From Heliocidaris erythrogramma (lineage: Eukaryota > Echinodermata > Echinoidea > Camarodonta > Echinometridae), in NCBI GenBank assembly GCA_025617745.1, contig CM046862.1, positions 53,757,097 to 53,821,096 on the forward strand: DNA of 64,000 nt. The letters are read 5' to 3'. The notes beneath the pieces were generated by a model. The model ran no database searches and was not told the origin of the DNA. It worked only from the letters and a program-made list of their open reading frames with translations. This document shows, piece by piece, positions 45,567 through 56,219 of this stretch; within the stretch, counting starts at the first letter, position 1; every line of letters starts with the position of its first letter. The translations under genes were made by a program, and so were the position numbers.

Positions 45567-45750
45567 AACACGATAAAAACTACTTTCGAAAAATGAAGTC
45601 AAGACAATTTCAATACCCCTGTCTATCACCAGAAGTGTGCGAACATTACAATGGTGTATTACATAATCCGAACCTGATTTCTATGGGCAGTATAATAAGC
45701 CTTTGAAATTGCCCTTCAGTTTATTTTTCGAAAGTAGTTCTTATCGTGTT
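45567..45750. mobile_element. Short MITE, AACACGRTAA ends, copy 2
   Basis: Starts AACACGATAAAAACTACTTTC and ends GAAAGTAGTTCTTATCGTGTT; the inverted ends are over 20 bases. It shares the interior of the 39,271-39,438 copy, plus a short extra block (AGAAGTGTGCGAA). It is inserted in TA-rich DNA between the two halves of a CATTAGG-type palindrome. Confidence 0.8.
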
Positions 45751-45771
45751 ATATGTACATGTATATATACC

Positions 45772-45900
45772 TTACTGGTGACTTAGCAGGTTTATTCCGT
45801 CATAATAGCGCCCCTACATTAGCAGGACATTTCGAACGTTAAGCGGACATTTGAACAAAGAAAAAGAACAATAAATGTCCTTCTAATGTACCTGATAGAG

Positions 45901-45905
<5 letters not shown>
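45772..45905. mobile_element. Inverted, partial copy of the CATTAGG palindrome
   Basis: GGTTTATTCCGTCATAATAG and CGCCCCTACATTAGCAGGAC are the inverse of the core and flank of 45,421-45,551, and AAAGAAAAAGAACAATAAAT mirrors its TTGTTCTTTTTCTTTG tract. One terminal inverted repeat is missing or strongly diverged. Confidence 0.65.
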
Positions 45906-45940
<35 letters not shown>

Positions 45941-45944
45941 ATAT

Positions 45945-46076
45945 ATGGTTATGGGGACATTCGCACTGTTATATGTCATCCGAATGTCCCCATAACCTTG
46001 CTCGATGTCCCCGTAATCTGGTTATTTTCGCTCTGACGGAATAAATCCCATTGTCATAGGTCCCCATAACCCTAGT
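45945..46076. mobile_element. 132-bp palindromic element, GGTTATGGGGACAT ends
   Basis: GGTTATGGGGACATTCG at the left is mirrored by AGGTCCCCATAACC at the right, with GAATGTCCCCATAACC repeated inside. The core CTCTGACGGAATAAATCCC followed by ATTGT is nearly the same as in the element at 45,421, although the ends are different words. TA microsatellites lie on both sides (45,904-45,930 and 46,085-46,118). Confidence 0.75.
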
Positions 46077-46080
46077 TTTG

Positions 46081-46119
<39 letters not shown>

Positions 46120-46129
46120 CTTCCTTTCT

Positions 46130-48020
46130 TCTTCTTCTTCTTTTTCTATATTTCTCTTCTTCATTTGCCTCTTTTCTCTCTCTTAACCATTCTTCTTTTT
46201 TTAAATTCAAGGTATGACATTTTCAGAAGTAATTGAATATATTTCAGTATACATGTATTTGGAAATGTATTCTACCGGTTATACATTATTTGAACCAAAA
46301 ACACCTTCAAAACAAGTTTTCGTATGACATTCGCCAAACTTTTTTTATGATGATACACTATTATGAGATGATGGAACCCCTAGAACGAAACATGTTTAAG
46401 TGAAGGAGAGAGAGAGAGAGAGCTAAAGAGTTTAGCGAGGTGGATGGAGAATTCTGATAACGCATCAACATAAACAACAGAATAATTCTAAATAATACAA
46501 CACTTCCGTAATGAAGATTTTCAAAAGAAATTTTAGTGTTATAAGCTCACATAATGTAGGAGCTGATTCCAAAAGCCTACAGCTCAAGGGACCAAAATTC
46601 CAAAAGGCCAACAGCCAGGCCTCCCATGTCTTCTGATAGGTATTTGTTCAGGGTTCACTAGACGGTTGGCCAATAGGAGACCAGAATAGCCCATGTTTCT
46701 TTGTTTTATGGTTCTTGTAGGTTTAGTGAACTTTTTGTAAACGTTGGTCTTGTGGGCCGTTGGTGTACTGAGATGAACACGATATATAAGGCTGCTCATT
46801 TACAAACGCAACGCCAAGATGCCACGACAGAGAAAATGAAAATAATCCCCCCCCAAAAAAAAAAAAAAAAAAAATAAAAAATAATAAAATAAAAAATAAA
46901 TAAATGAATAAATAAATAAATTTTTACAAAATTAAAAAAAATAATAAATATATATATATTTTTATAAATAAAAAATGGGAAAATGGGCACATCGTGAACT
47001 GGTGCGCAAGAGATTGATAGAAGTTAAAAAGAGGGGGAAGAGTACGTTGATTGAAAACATAATACTGAGAGGAAAAAAATGGTAAAACTATGAGGAACAG
47101 AATTGTTGGTGAAAGTGTGGATCGTGTTGCATAGCACTCTTCTCTAGTGCTTCTTTTTACATAAAACTTTTTTTTGGGGGGGGGGGGGACTGCCACTCAC
47201 TCAATGTGTCAACATATTTTTAAAATAAACAATAAAATGGACATTATATTTTATATCATATCATATTTTATAATAATAGTGAACATTTGCCACTAATCGA
47301 CTATTTTCCACTGATATACGATTGATGTAATCACACTGTCGGAAACAGTCACAGAGCAGAAGACAATGTCTCATAATTATCGTAGATGGCGTATAAAATA
47401 AAATATGAAGAAAAGCCTATATTTGATATATTTATATATTTTCTGCAATATTATTTCTTTACGAAAGTCATCTACAATATCATGTCTATACAAACGGTGG
47501 AAATTCCTATCCTTATTGCAATAAAGGGTATTTTTAAAATATCAATCTAAAATCATAAATTTGACCAAAATCAGCATTCTAAATATACCTGAGAGTAAAT
47601 CTAGACCCATTTTTAAATTTGGAAACAACGTTTATAGTTTCAGTCATAACATTATATCTTTTTAAATATGTTTCCAAACAAATTCACAAAATTTCAACTT
47701 TTGAACATTTGACAACGCATCTTTAAATAAAATCGTTGAGCATCTGAACTGATTATCTACATGCTTGCCAAATAACCCTTTTTCTGCCCGGGGGGGGGGG
47801 GGGGGGGGTGGATCCGCCACTGCAAATGTCATGTTTTATGAAAAAGTGCACGATTCTTCTATCAGTCTGCCTGGCTAATATAATAATATTTTAAAAAATC
47901 ATAATCACGGCTCAATTAAGATGCATAAATACTCTCGGTATGCATGCATTAATTATCAAGAAAGAAATGAAAATGATGACTAATGTCATTATGAGGTGAA
48001 GATTAAAGCTTTTCTTTTAC
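46130..48020. other. No gene recognised; low-complexity tracts
   Basis: Contains a GA run (46,405-46,421), an A/T-rich low-complexity stretch (46,850-46,970), G runs at 47,175 and 47,790, and AT-rich sequence. The 71-codon minus-strand ORF at 46,584-46,799 is unrecognised. The G run at 47,790 is followed by TGGATCCGCCACTG, a phrase that recurs in inverse at 51,640. Confidence 0.4.
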
Positions 48021-48441
48021 TTCTTGCAAGTCGTGTTTTGCCAACCTCCATTTCTAGACTTTCGATCTAGCATGCATTCAGTCCTAACAAGTAGGCTACA
48101 CAAATACACCAGGGCCCTCTTGTTATCAAAACAACTTGCAAAGTTCCTTAATAAATTAACTCTCAGCCGATCGGAAGCAAGGATTTCAATAGTTGAACTT
48201 GTTATTGATAGCAAGATTTATGAAACTGGGCCCAGATCGTTCTTGGTGTAACATAATTTTACTGATAGCTGGCTGTTGCCTTTTATGTTATCGATGATTT
48301 TACATGACAACCACTTCTAATAAAAGCACTATACGATTTCCATGCTAAATATATTGTAACCACATTTGTGCATTTGAAGAGTTCCATTCCAAAAGTGACT
48401 AATTCCACTTTTGACGATTTGTAATAAATCAAGGGTTACTT

Positions 48442-48786
48442 TTAATTTACCACCTTTCCCAAATCCTGAATATTAAAAAGAAAGACAGTTTTACCATCAT
48501 CGCTGTTCAGACATTCATCGGCTATTGCTGTTAGTTGTGCTGCAATAAGGGCCCTTTTCAATTGTGCCTGCTGATTTTCCTCCCCTGTGTTTACTCTCCA
48601 TGCCTGAAGCATTGCCCATGTTCCTTGAAATGACTGTGTGGCCTTGTTCGTAGCTTGATATCTGTCAGCATCCCCTCGGCTAATGTTCAACCCAGATGCG
48701 AGTAACCCAAAGTTCTTATCAGGAATCTTTTTCGCAATTTCATGTAACTGAACAAGGTTTACCGCCACCATGCTTGTACTACAAAC
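48442..48786 (-). CDS. Death-domain protein, probable last exon
   Basis: An open frame of 109 codons from the ATG at 48,771 to the stop at 48,442, extendable in frame to an acceptor-like TTCTTTTATAG that would start the exon at 48,786. Residues ~5-92 match a death domain: LHEIAKKI, then FGLLASGLNIS, DADRY, then TWAMLQAWRVNTGEEN and LKRALIAAQLTAIADECL. The 'ML..W' of helix 5 and the final leucine-rich helix are the clearest parts. Death domains pair with partner death domains in apoptotic and immune adaptor complexes in the cytoplasm. Echinoid genomes are known to be rich in such genes. A further 14 residues after the domain end the protein. No upstream exons are recognised before the MITE at 49.1 kb, so it is either the 3' exon of a gene with distant exons or a small single-exon protein. 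Base composition is less AT-rich than the surroundings, which supports coding. Confidence 0.62.
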   Translation of the reverse strand, partial: VCSTSMVAVNLVQLHEIAKKIPDKNFGLLASGLNISRGDADRYQATNKATQSFQGTWAMLQAWRVNTGEENQQAQLKRALIAAQLTAIADECLNSDDGKTVFLFNIQDLGKVVN

Positions 48787-49101
48787 CTATAAAAGAACCA
48801 AAATAACAGCATGAATGCATTGCTTTGTAATGATAACTTTTCACAAAGATTATGCCTTTGTGCCAAACATGCATGCATAGAAAACTATAACGACAATTTT
48901 ACACAAATACTACATACTCCGGCCAAAACATGTATTTCAATACATCGGACAAGTGTTCCGGCCTTGTTTGGAGCACAATCAAATATTTTAGAAGAATTTG
49001 TTAGTTTATTCGCAAGTGAGTGCTCGAAATAACCTGCTTCAAACAGCACAATGGAAATTTCATTTAACAATAGCTAAACCACCTGACGATTGTGGTATTG
49101 T

Positions 49102-49592
49102 TAAGCCCCTTTCACACCGGGCCTGCGTAGATTTACGTAATGCGGCGTACTGATTACGCTGTGCCTGCGCTGGCCGAAGTGGCAATACGACGAGGGACGC
49201 AAAGGGATACGCGCGATGGACGCAAAAATATATTTTTCGCGTACTTTCAGCGTAGAGCACTGGACGCAGAAAGTATGCAGATTTTTACGCGAGTCTACGC
49301 AAAACTATGCTACTGTACGCCATGCCTACGCAATAGTACGTTCCCCTACGCCAGTCCGACAAAATATACTTTGAGGCTGCGTAGTGTTACGTATAGAAGG
49401 GCGTGGTGTTGCGTACTTTTGCTTAGTGTGGGTTCAGCAATACGCAGTCTTACGCGTAGAGTACGTAACCATACGCCATCGTACACCAGCCTATGCATAA
49501 TCTACGCAGGGACTACGCTGATCCTGCTAGTAATTTCGGCGTACTCGGTACGCTGCACAACGCAACTCTACGCAGGCCCGTTGTAAAACAGT
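49102..49592. mobile_element. TIR element filled with TACGC/GCGTA words
   Basis: The left end reads CCCCTTTCACACCGGGCCTG followed by CGTAG. The right end is the inverse, CTACGCAGGCCCG followed by a diverged TTGTAAAACAG. The ~450 bases between carry dozens of TACGC, GCGTA, TACGCA and GTACG words, making it far more CpG-rich than its surroundings. The 148-codon ORF is a by-product of this composition. It abuts the LINE fragment at 49,597. Confidence 0.7.
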
Positions 49593-49596
49593 TTGC

Positions 49597-50680
49597 ATGC
49601 TTTTAGGAACGAAGGCTATGCTTTCTAAACATCACACTCTTGATCTTGAGATTAATACCACTAGACTAAATCAAGTAACTTGTTTCAAATATCTTGGGGT
49701 GAATGTAGATTGTGAACTTAAGTGGGATATTCATATTGAGAAACTAAACCAGAAAATTGGTAAAATGATTGGTTTCTTAAGGAGACTGAGATATTTTATT
49801 AATGAGTCAAATCTGAAATTAATTTATACTTCTGTAATATTACCTCATAATATGCGGATACTGTTTGGCAAAGTGCAAATAATAACTATCTTGGTCAACT
49901 TCAGAAGCTTCAGAATCGGGCTGGAAGAATTATTCTTCGAGTTAAGCCTTATGATCATAAATCCATTCATCAAATTCACGAAACCTTGAAGTGGGAAACT
50001 ATAAAATCTCGTCGTCGGAGACATATGTACTCGTTGTTATTTAAAACATTTCATGGGCTAACACCTAGTTATATGACTGATAAATTTGTATTTAACGAAA
50101 AGTGTTATAAGCTAAGATCTAATCAAAATCTAATGCTTCCTAAACCAAGAACGAACCAATGTAAACGTACATTTTTATACCGTGGATCAGTGTTATACAA
50201 TGAACTTCCTTTTCACATTCGTCAGATTGGCACATTAAACTTGTTTAATAAGTATGTTCAAGAACACTTTGCTCAGTTTGATATATGAATTTAATGTAAT
50301 TATTCAGACTAAATTCTAGGGGAGTGGGGAGGGGGGGGGGGGGGTTGCAGAATGTTTTTTTAACTTAATTAAATGAATAATTAGCTTGGAGAGGGAGGGG
50401 GTGGGGTGGGTTCATACTCAACCGTGAGGGAGTACAAAGTTTTCGCTTTGTACATGCAGTTTAATGAGGTCACTCTATATTGTTGTTTATGTCTATTATT
50501 GTGTATTATTATAATGTATAATATTTGGACCCCATGGAAGAACAGAGCTGTTTTGTAAACAGCTCTGAAATGGGCTATCCAACCGTATTTCATTCGTGTA
50601 ATATGTAAGCCTCTAATTATGTACAGATTTTGTATTTTTTTATGATTTCGGAAATAAAAACAAACAAACAAACAAACAAA
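49597..50680 (+). pseudogene. 5'-truncated CR1/L2-like LINE with 3' UTR
   Basis: The first frame gives TCFKYLGVNVDCELKWDIHI and FLRRLRYFINESNLKLIYTS, the 'KYLGV.ID..L.W..HI' block that follows the RT catalytic core. A frameshift near 49,850 moves the match to DTVWQSANNNYLGQLQKLQ and NRAGRIILRVKPYD. The frame then changes again into KWETIKSRRRRHMYSLLFK and VLYNELPFHIRQ, ending at 50,286. The 3' UTR includes a G run and a stem around GACCCCATGGAAGAACAG...GGGCTATCC, and ends in (AAAC)n at 50,653-50,680. The catalytic RT is missing, so this is a dead copy. Confidence 0.82.
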
Positions 50681-50798
50681 GGGGCTTTTAATAGTGTTCA
50701 CTCAAATCTCAGATCGCACTCCAAAATGGTGCAAATATGTTTCCGCAAAGTCAAGGTCATAAACAATAATATCAAAAATTAGACGGGAAATTCCCTTT

Positions 50799-51183
50799 TA
50801 AAGTAGCCTTTTGACAAGGCCTCGTGACTTGGCTATTTTCCTCGTCATGCTGTGCCTGAGATGAGACTAGCCGGCGACGAAAAGAATCAACACGGCCCGG
50901 GTGAACGCGCGATCGAGCGACTTTAGTCGCGAGGCCTTTTGGAACCTGGGTTTCCATTGTCCGATATGAATTATTCACGAGTTGACATTCGTATGCTAAC
51001 ATGCCTACCGAGGATTATCGACCAATCACAACGGTATCTGCGGGGCTTGCTTTCCATGATTGATGTACTAGTAGCTTGCACAGGCCGCGCTAGCTCGAGA
51101 TGAAGGCGAATTTGCATACCAAATGTATGCTGACGTCATGCGAAGATACGTTTGCTGATTGGCTTCTACCTATAAGGTAGCAG

Positions 51184-51228
<45 letters not shown>

Positions 51229-51482
51229 GTGGCTACTTGTATAGCGCGCAGGTCCGCCTTTCGACGCTTATGGCGCTGTATAGATAGGTATATATTATTA
51301 CCTCGCTAGGAACAAAGGATAACATAAGAAATGCAGGCCAGGTTCCAAAAGGCCCTCGGACTCACGTCGCTCGATCGCGCATTCACCGGCTGGGCGGCTA
51401 GTCTTGTTATGCAGCCACTACTAGCTTACTTGCCGAGAAAAATAGCCAAGTCACGAGGGCCTTGTCAAAAGGCTACTTTTAC
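50799..51482. mobile_element. 684-bp TIR element with ~150-bp inverted ends
   Basis: TAAAGTAGCCTTTTGACAAG and GCCTCGTGACTTGGCTATTT on the left are mirrored by AAATAGCCAAGTCACGAGG and CTTGTCAAAAGGCTACTTTTA on the right. Homology continues through the GCGCGATCGAGCGAC/GTCGCTCGATCGCGC and AGGCCTTTTGGAACCTGG/CCAGGTTCCAAAAGGCC blocks. The middle holds a TGACGTCA site and a retroelement tail. There is no transposase. Confidence 0.75.
51187..51300 (-). mobile_element. (TAA)n plus SINE/LINE tail fragment
   Basis: About 14 TAA units are followed by GTGGCTACTTGTATAGCGCG and CTTATGGCGCTGTATAG, a tail type common to echinoderm retroelements. It is inserted in the middle of the 50.8-51.5 kb TIR element. 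Orientation is inferred from the tail and is uncertain. Confidence 0.4.
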
Positions 51483-51639
51483 AGTTGACTACGGGACCGT
51501 GACAACAACAATGTACAAGGAATAGTATTTAAATTATAGCTTGAGGAATAACTGAAATATTGATAAATCATCATGTACAATTGAGCATATTTGGATAATT
51601 TAGATTACGATAAAAGCTTTCCTATGTGTTTTGACCCAT

Positions 51640-52065
51640 TGGCGGATCCGGGGGGGGGGGGTGCACTTCTGCCCCCCCCCCTTTGGAAGAAAAGTATGCA
51701 TTTTGGCCATAGACGATCCGCCATTTTCTCGATTGTGCCCCCCCCCCCCCCACCATCCTTTTAGAATGAACTTTTTTTTTTTTTTTTTGCTTCTCAGAAA
51801 TTATGGAGGGAAACTGGACACTCATAGCTCCCCCCCCCCCCCCCCTCCCCACTTTTGGAGGTCTTGCGAAACAAAACAAAAAAATTGTCGCCACCCCTAA
51901 CCCCCCACTGAGCGGCTTTTCGAGAAGCTGGCAAGACCAACAAATATACAGGTCTACCTTTTCCAAAAGTTGGCAAATTTTAATTTCGGGATCGGCCTCT
52001 GTTTTGACCCGACGCCCCTTCTCTTCCCCCTCCCCCGCGCTCTCTCTCTCTCTCTCTCTCTCTCT
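51640..52065. repeat. C/G-run words with GGCGGATCC; (CT)n
   Basis: CATTGGCGGATCC followed by G10, a C10 run, the inverted GACGATCCGCCATTTTCTCG, then further runs of 14-15 C at 51,738 and 51,832. A (CT)n tract follows at 52,038-52,065. ORFs on both strands here are glycine/proline artefacts. Confidence 0.7.
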
Positions 52066-52373
52066 AATACGTCTTTTCCCAGTTTTTCTCCTTTGCTTCC
52101 TCCAGTTATATTCCTCCTTACTTGAAAAAGTTCAGTTGTTTAGCATTACATTGTAGAGAGAACGGGTGAATTGGGACAAATCGTGATTTTGCACTTTATA
52201 TTTGGTAACTTTTAAAATGTTCATTGTAGCTTCTCCATTTAAGTATAATATACTGAACTACAAAAGAAACGTCGCACATGTATGTGTTTGAAACTGTTTT
52301 ATTTACAATGAAACATATTCTTTATTCAAGAGTGAAAACTGAGAAAATGTTTTGCTTTGTTTTGATTAACAAG

Positions 52374-52826
52374 TACAGATGTGCAATAACGACCCTCGTC
52401 GTTGATAGCGCCAGTTCTGACGTTGTTGGGCCCACAGGAGACGTTCCCGACGATGTCGAACGGTGAGGATAGGGCCCCGAGCAGGACGCCGACAAGACAA
52501 GTTGAAGCTTCTCAGCCGACGACGAACAGTTGCTGCAGAAATTGGTCTGTTATGTGTGCCAATAGTCTGTAGAGCCGATTCTGTTGCTCTGCGGAAGCGA
52601 TCCTGCAAGTGGTCCCGGTGAAGATGGCGATCTTGACGTGCTGTTGTCACCCTGGGACGACCACTGCGCTGACGATCGTTGGTGCTGTTGGTTGCATTGT
52701 ATCGCTCCCGCAGTCTCTCTACTGTCCGAACGCTGCATTGAAGTCGTTGGCATTGACTCTAGGACGTTGGCCAGCATGAAGACGTCTGATGGCTTGTTCC
52801 CTCTGGTTTCGAGTCAGACGTGGCAT
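52374..52826 (-). pseudogene. Tc1-like transposase N-terminal half, frameshifted
   Basis: The minus strand starts MPRLTRNQREQAIRRLHAGQ, the first helix-turn-helix of Tc1-like transposases. A frameshift near 52,757 moves the match to TVERLRERYNATNSTNDRQR and SGRPRVTTARQDRHLHR, followed by DRFRRATESALQT, TVRRRLRSFNLSCRRPARGP and RRERLLWAQQRQNW. These are the paired-like DNA-binding domain, the GRPR hook and the start of the catalytic domain. The sequence stops before the first catalytic aspartate, so the DDE core is missing and the copy is inactive. About 150 of the usual ~340 codons remain. Confidence 0.85.
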
Positions 52827-52974
52827 GGTGACAGCGCTCAGGAAACGAATGACAGGATGAAGGTTTTGGGTCCCTTTTAAACCCACTGGATAGAGGATGT
52901 GCATGTGCATCATGCTTTTCAAAAAGCTGCGCTCGAGTGCACTACCATGTTCACGGAAAGGATATGCGTTTTAT

Positions 52975-55900
52975 TCCTACACAGAAATCACATTTTGTTA
53001 TGATGTATATTGTATCCAACTTACAGAATAAAAAAAGTTCCGGTTTTGATGGAATTAATAACGTAATGTTGAAAGCCATTATTCCTGTTATTGTAGATCC
53101 TTTGGTCCATATTTTTAATTTATCATTGATGCATGGTAAATTTCCCAATTCCATGAAACTAGCAAAAATTATTCCCTTATTCAAAAAAGGTGACAAACTT
53201 GAAGTAGGTAATTATCGGCCAATCTCGTTACTATCTTCTTTTTCCAAAATTTTGGAAAAGATAGTGTTTACTCGAATGATTTCTTTCCTTAAAAAAATAT
53301 GATATCCTCTCTAATTTCCAGTTTGGTTTTAGGGAGAAAGATAGTACTGTTCATGCTTTGATGTCTTTTGTTGAGAAAGTTGCCCATTCAATTGACTCGT
53401 CTTCTCACACAGTAGGTATATTCCTGGACTTCTCCAAGGCCTTTGATACGATAAATCATGATATTTTACTTTATAAACTTGCTCATATTGGTGTCCGTGG
53501 AAAGGCCTTGGAGTGGTTCAGGAGCTACCTTTCTAACAGAAAACAATTTGTTTTCTTAAACGAGCAAGCATCAGATTTTAAAGATATTTCTTGTGGCGTC
53601 CCTCAAGGAAGCCTGTTAGGCCCATTATTGTTTATACTTTATATAAATGATTTTCATAAATAATCCGATTCCCTGTCATTCATCTTATTTGCAGATGACA
53701 CCAATTTATTTTTTTCTCACAGCGATCCAAATGTTCTTGTCGATGTAATCAATAGAGAGTTTCGTAACATATTAGAATGGATAAGGGCTAATAAATTATC
53801 ATTGAATCTTTTGAAGACGAATTATATATTGTTTAGTAACTCCTTAGCATCATTACCTACTGATATTGTTTTTGACAATATCCCTCTTGAGCAAGTCTCT
53901 CAAACCAAATTTTTAGGTGTTTTGGTTGACAGTAAACTTTCCTGGAAAATCCACATCAAAAATATTTGTAAAATTATCTCTCGCAATATCGGTGTTACAA
54001 GTCATGTCTATCTCTCCTCTTAGTTGCTAATTAATTCAGCCACTTTGACTGACTGCCCTAGATGTAGCACCTGGCTATGTCTTTTGTTCTTAATACATGT
54101 ATGTAGCAGGCAGCTTATTGAATGGCCTGACACAGGCCAGTGCTTTTAGGATAATTTTATTCAGGTTCTTTTTATTTCAGCACAGGTTTAATGCAAGATT
54201 GGCATGTAGGTTCCTTTCATGGTTGTTGCTAGGAGATAATAATAAGGTATGGGAAAACCTAAGTTCTTTGGTAGGGTGTAACATTAGGGGTGACTAGTTT
54301 GGTCACTTGAAGCTTTGATTTTGGGAAGACAAGACCTATTTGTGGTGTCTTGCAGCAGCAGCAGCAGCAGCAGCAGTTTGCCTGCTAGGAGTTTGCTAGG
54401 TGCAGCTAGGCGAATGGCAGCATGTTTGAGCTGCTAGTTTTAAACTGGGCGTGGCAATTTTGTGCGTTTCCAGCGTTTCCAGCTGTCACCAGCATTTGTC
54501 TGTACTGGACAAGGAGCTGTGTTCGTGCTTCCAAGCTTCATTTCATCGGTTGAACTGTAAGTTTAATTTATTTTCCTATGCAGTAATTTTAAAGACAATT
54601 TCGGCAAAATATTTTATATTATTATAGAAGAAAAGTGAAATGTACAAGTGAAATGTTGCAAGTGCTAAATTGTCTTGAAGCAGCAAAGCTTATTTCATTG
54701 AAGTTTAGATATTGCACAATTTTATCTTAAATGTTGATTACAAACAAGACTTATGAATAAGACTTAAAAGTGTGTCTTGAAGTATATTTCTGTGTGAAAT
54801 GTTACAGATGGAGTTAAATTTAGCTTCACATGTTTGTAATCATTAATGAAGCTAAAATGTGGAAATATAGTTTTTACACAAACCAAACTTGTGTTTTATT
54901 GTACATTCTATTACATATTATGGATAGATAGTTACTATCCTTGTGTAATTTCATGTTCGTAGATGGTGTTAACTCTGACTCGGGAGTCAGATACTAGACT
55001 CGAGAAAAGACGAAGGGTAGAGTCAGCGTAAGCTGTTCTCCAATTCGGCCTGGGGTCGAGTACTTCAGTTGGCAGAAAGATATGGGTGAAGATCAGATGT
55101 TTCCTTTGTTCAGATCAACTTGGTTCTCCATTTCGAGTTTTATGTAACATCTTATGGACTAAAACTTTGTAATATTTATGCTTTGGCATGAAATGTGATA
55201 TTCATTATCTTTTCTGACATGTCATTGTTCTTAAATCAACACTAAATGTTCTAGTACTACATTAATAGTTTAAATGCAATAGGTTATAACATATGATTCT
55301 TTAGTAGCAAATAACATGTAAACATTAAAAGCCAAATGTATCTTATATTTCCATGTATTTGAACCTAAAACTATATTCATTATCATTTTGTGAAGAATAC
55401 TATATTCTATGATACATTGTAAACCGTTAAAGTATATAACTGAATTTTGAAGACTGGAATTAAACTTAATTCCCTTAATGCATGTCTCATATTGTATTTT
55501 GTTTGAGTCTAGTAGTCAATCAGTTACTCTGGACAACAAGCAAATGGCTAGCTTTAATCGGCTGTGACAATCGGTATCATTAACAGACTTAAATCACACC
55601 CTACTCAAGCATCTTTACTTATGCTAATTTACTTATCTCTTATTTTACCATATTTAAACTATGGTCTTTTGGTTTGGGGAAACAGTCATCAAACACTGCT
55701 GGAAAGAGTTTTACTACTACAAAAGAAAGTCATTCGTATAATTTGTAATGCTCCTATACGTGCCCATACGGATTCTCTTTTCCTTGAACATAACATCCTA
55801 AAAATTAAAGATCTGTACTTATTTCATCTTGGTGAATTTATGTATAAATACAATTGTTGTACTCTACCATCTGCGTTTCACGATATGTTTCTAAAAAATC

Positions 55901-56185
55901 GTACAATTCACAAATATCCCACCAGACAGTCGGATGAATTTCATTTACCATTTTTGAGAACATTTTCTCCACAAAAAACATTTATTTTTGAATGTCCTAA
56001 ACTTTGGAATACTTTACACCATGATTTGGAAAAAATCCTCTTCACTCACAATCTTTAAGAGAAATCTAAAGAAATTTGTTTGGCTCCTTACAAAACCTAA
56101 CTCGCTTCGTCAGTTGTTTGTAGCATTTAGATTACCTCTATATATGCAGCATTTAAATGTGTATGTGTGTCTATGTATATATGCA

Positions 56186-56219
<34 letters not shown>

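Noticed and set aside
46022..46210. Lysine/arginine/glutamate-rich 62-codon minus-strand ORF
   Set aside because: Derived from a TA microsatellite and TTCTTC repeats.
46584..46799. 71-codon minus-strand ORF
   Set aside because: No repeat or family relation could be recognised; too short to support as a gene.
49140..49586. 148-codon ORF in the TACGC element
   Set aside because: The tyrosine/alanine/arginine bias follows the repeated TACGC word; no domain, and it coincides with the element's boundaries.
51622..52156. Overlapping 89-117-codon ORFs on both strands
   Set aside because: Glycine/proline/serine runs from G and C homopolymers and (CT)n; open on both strands at once.
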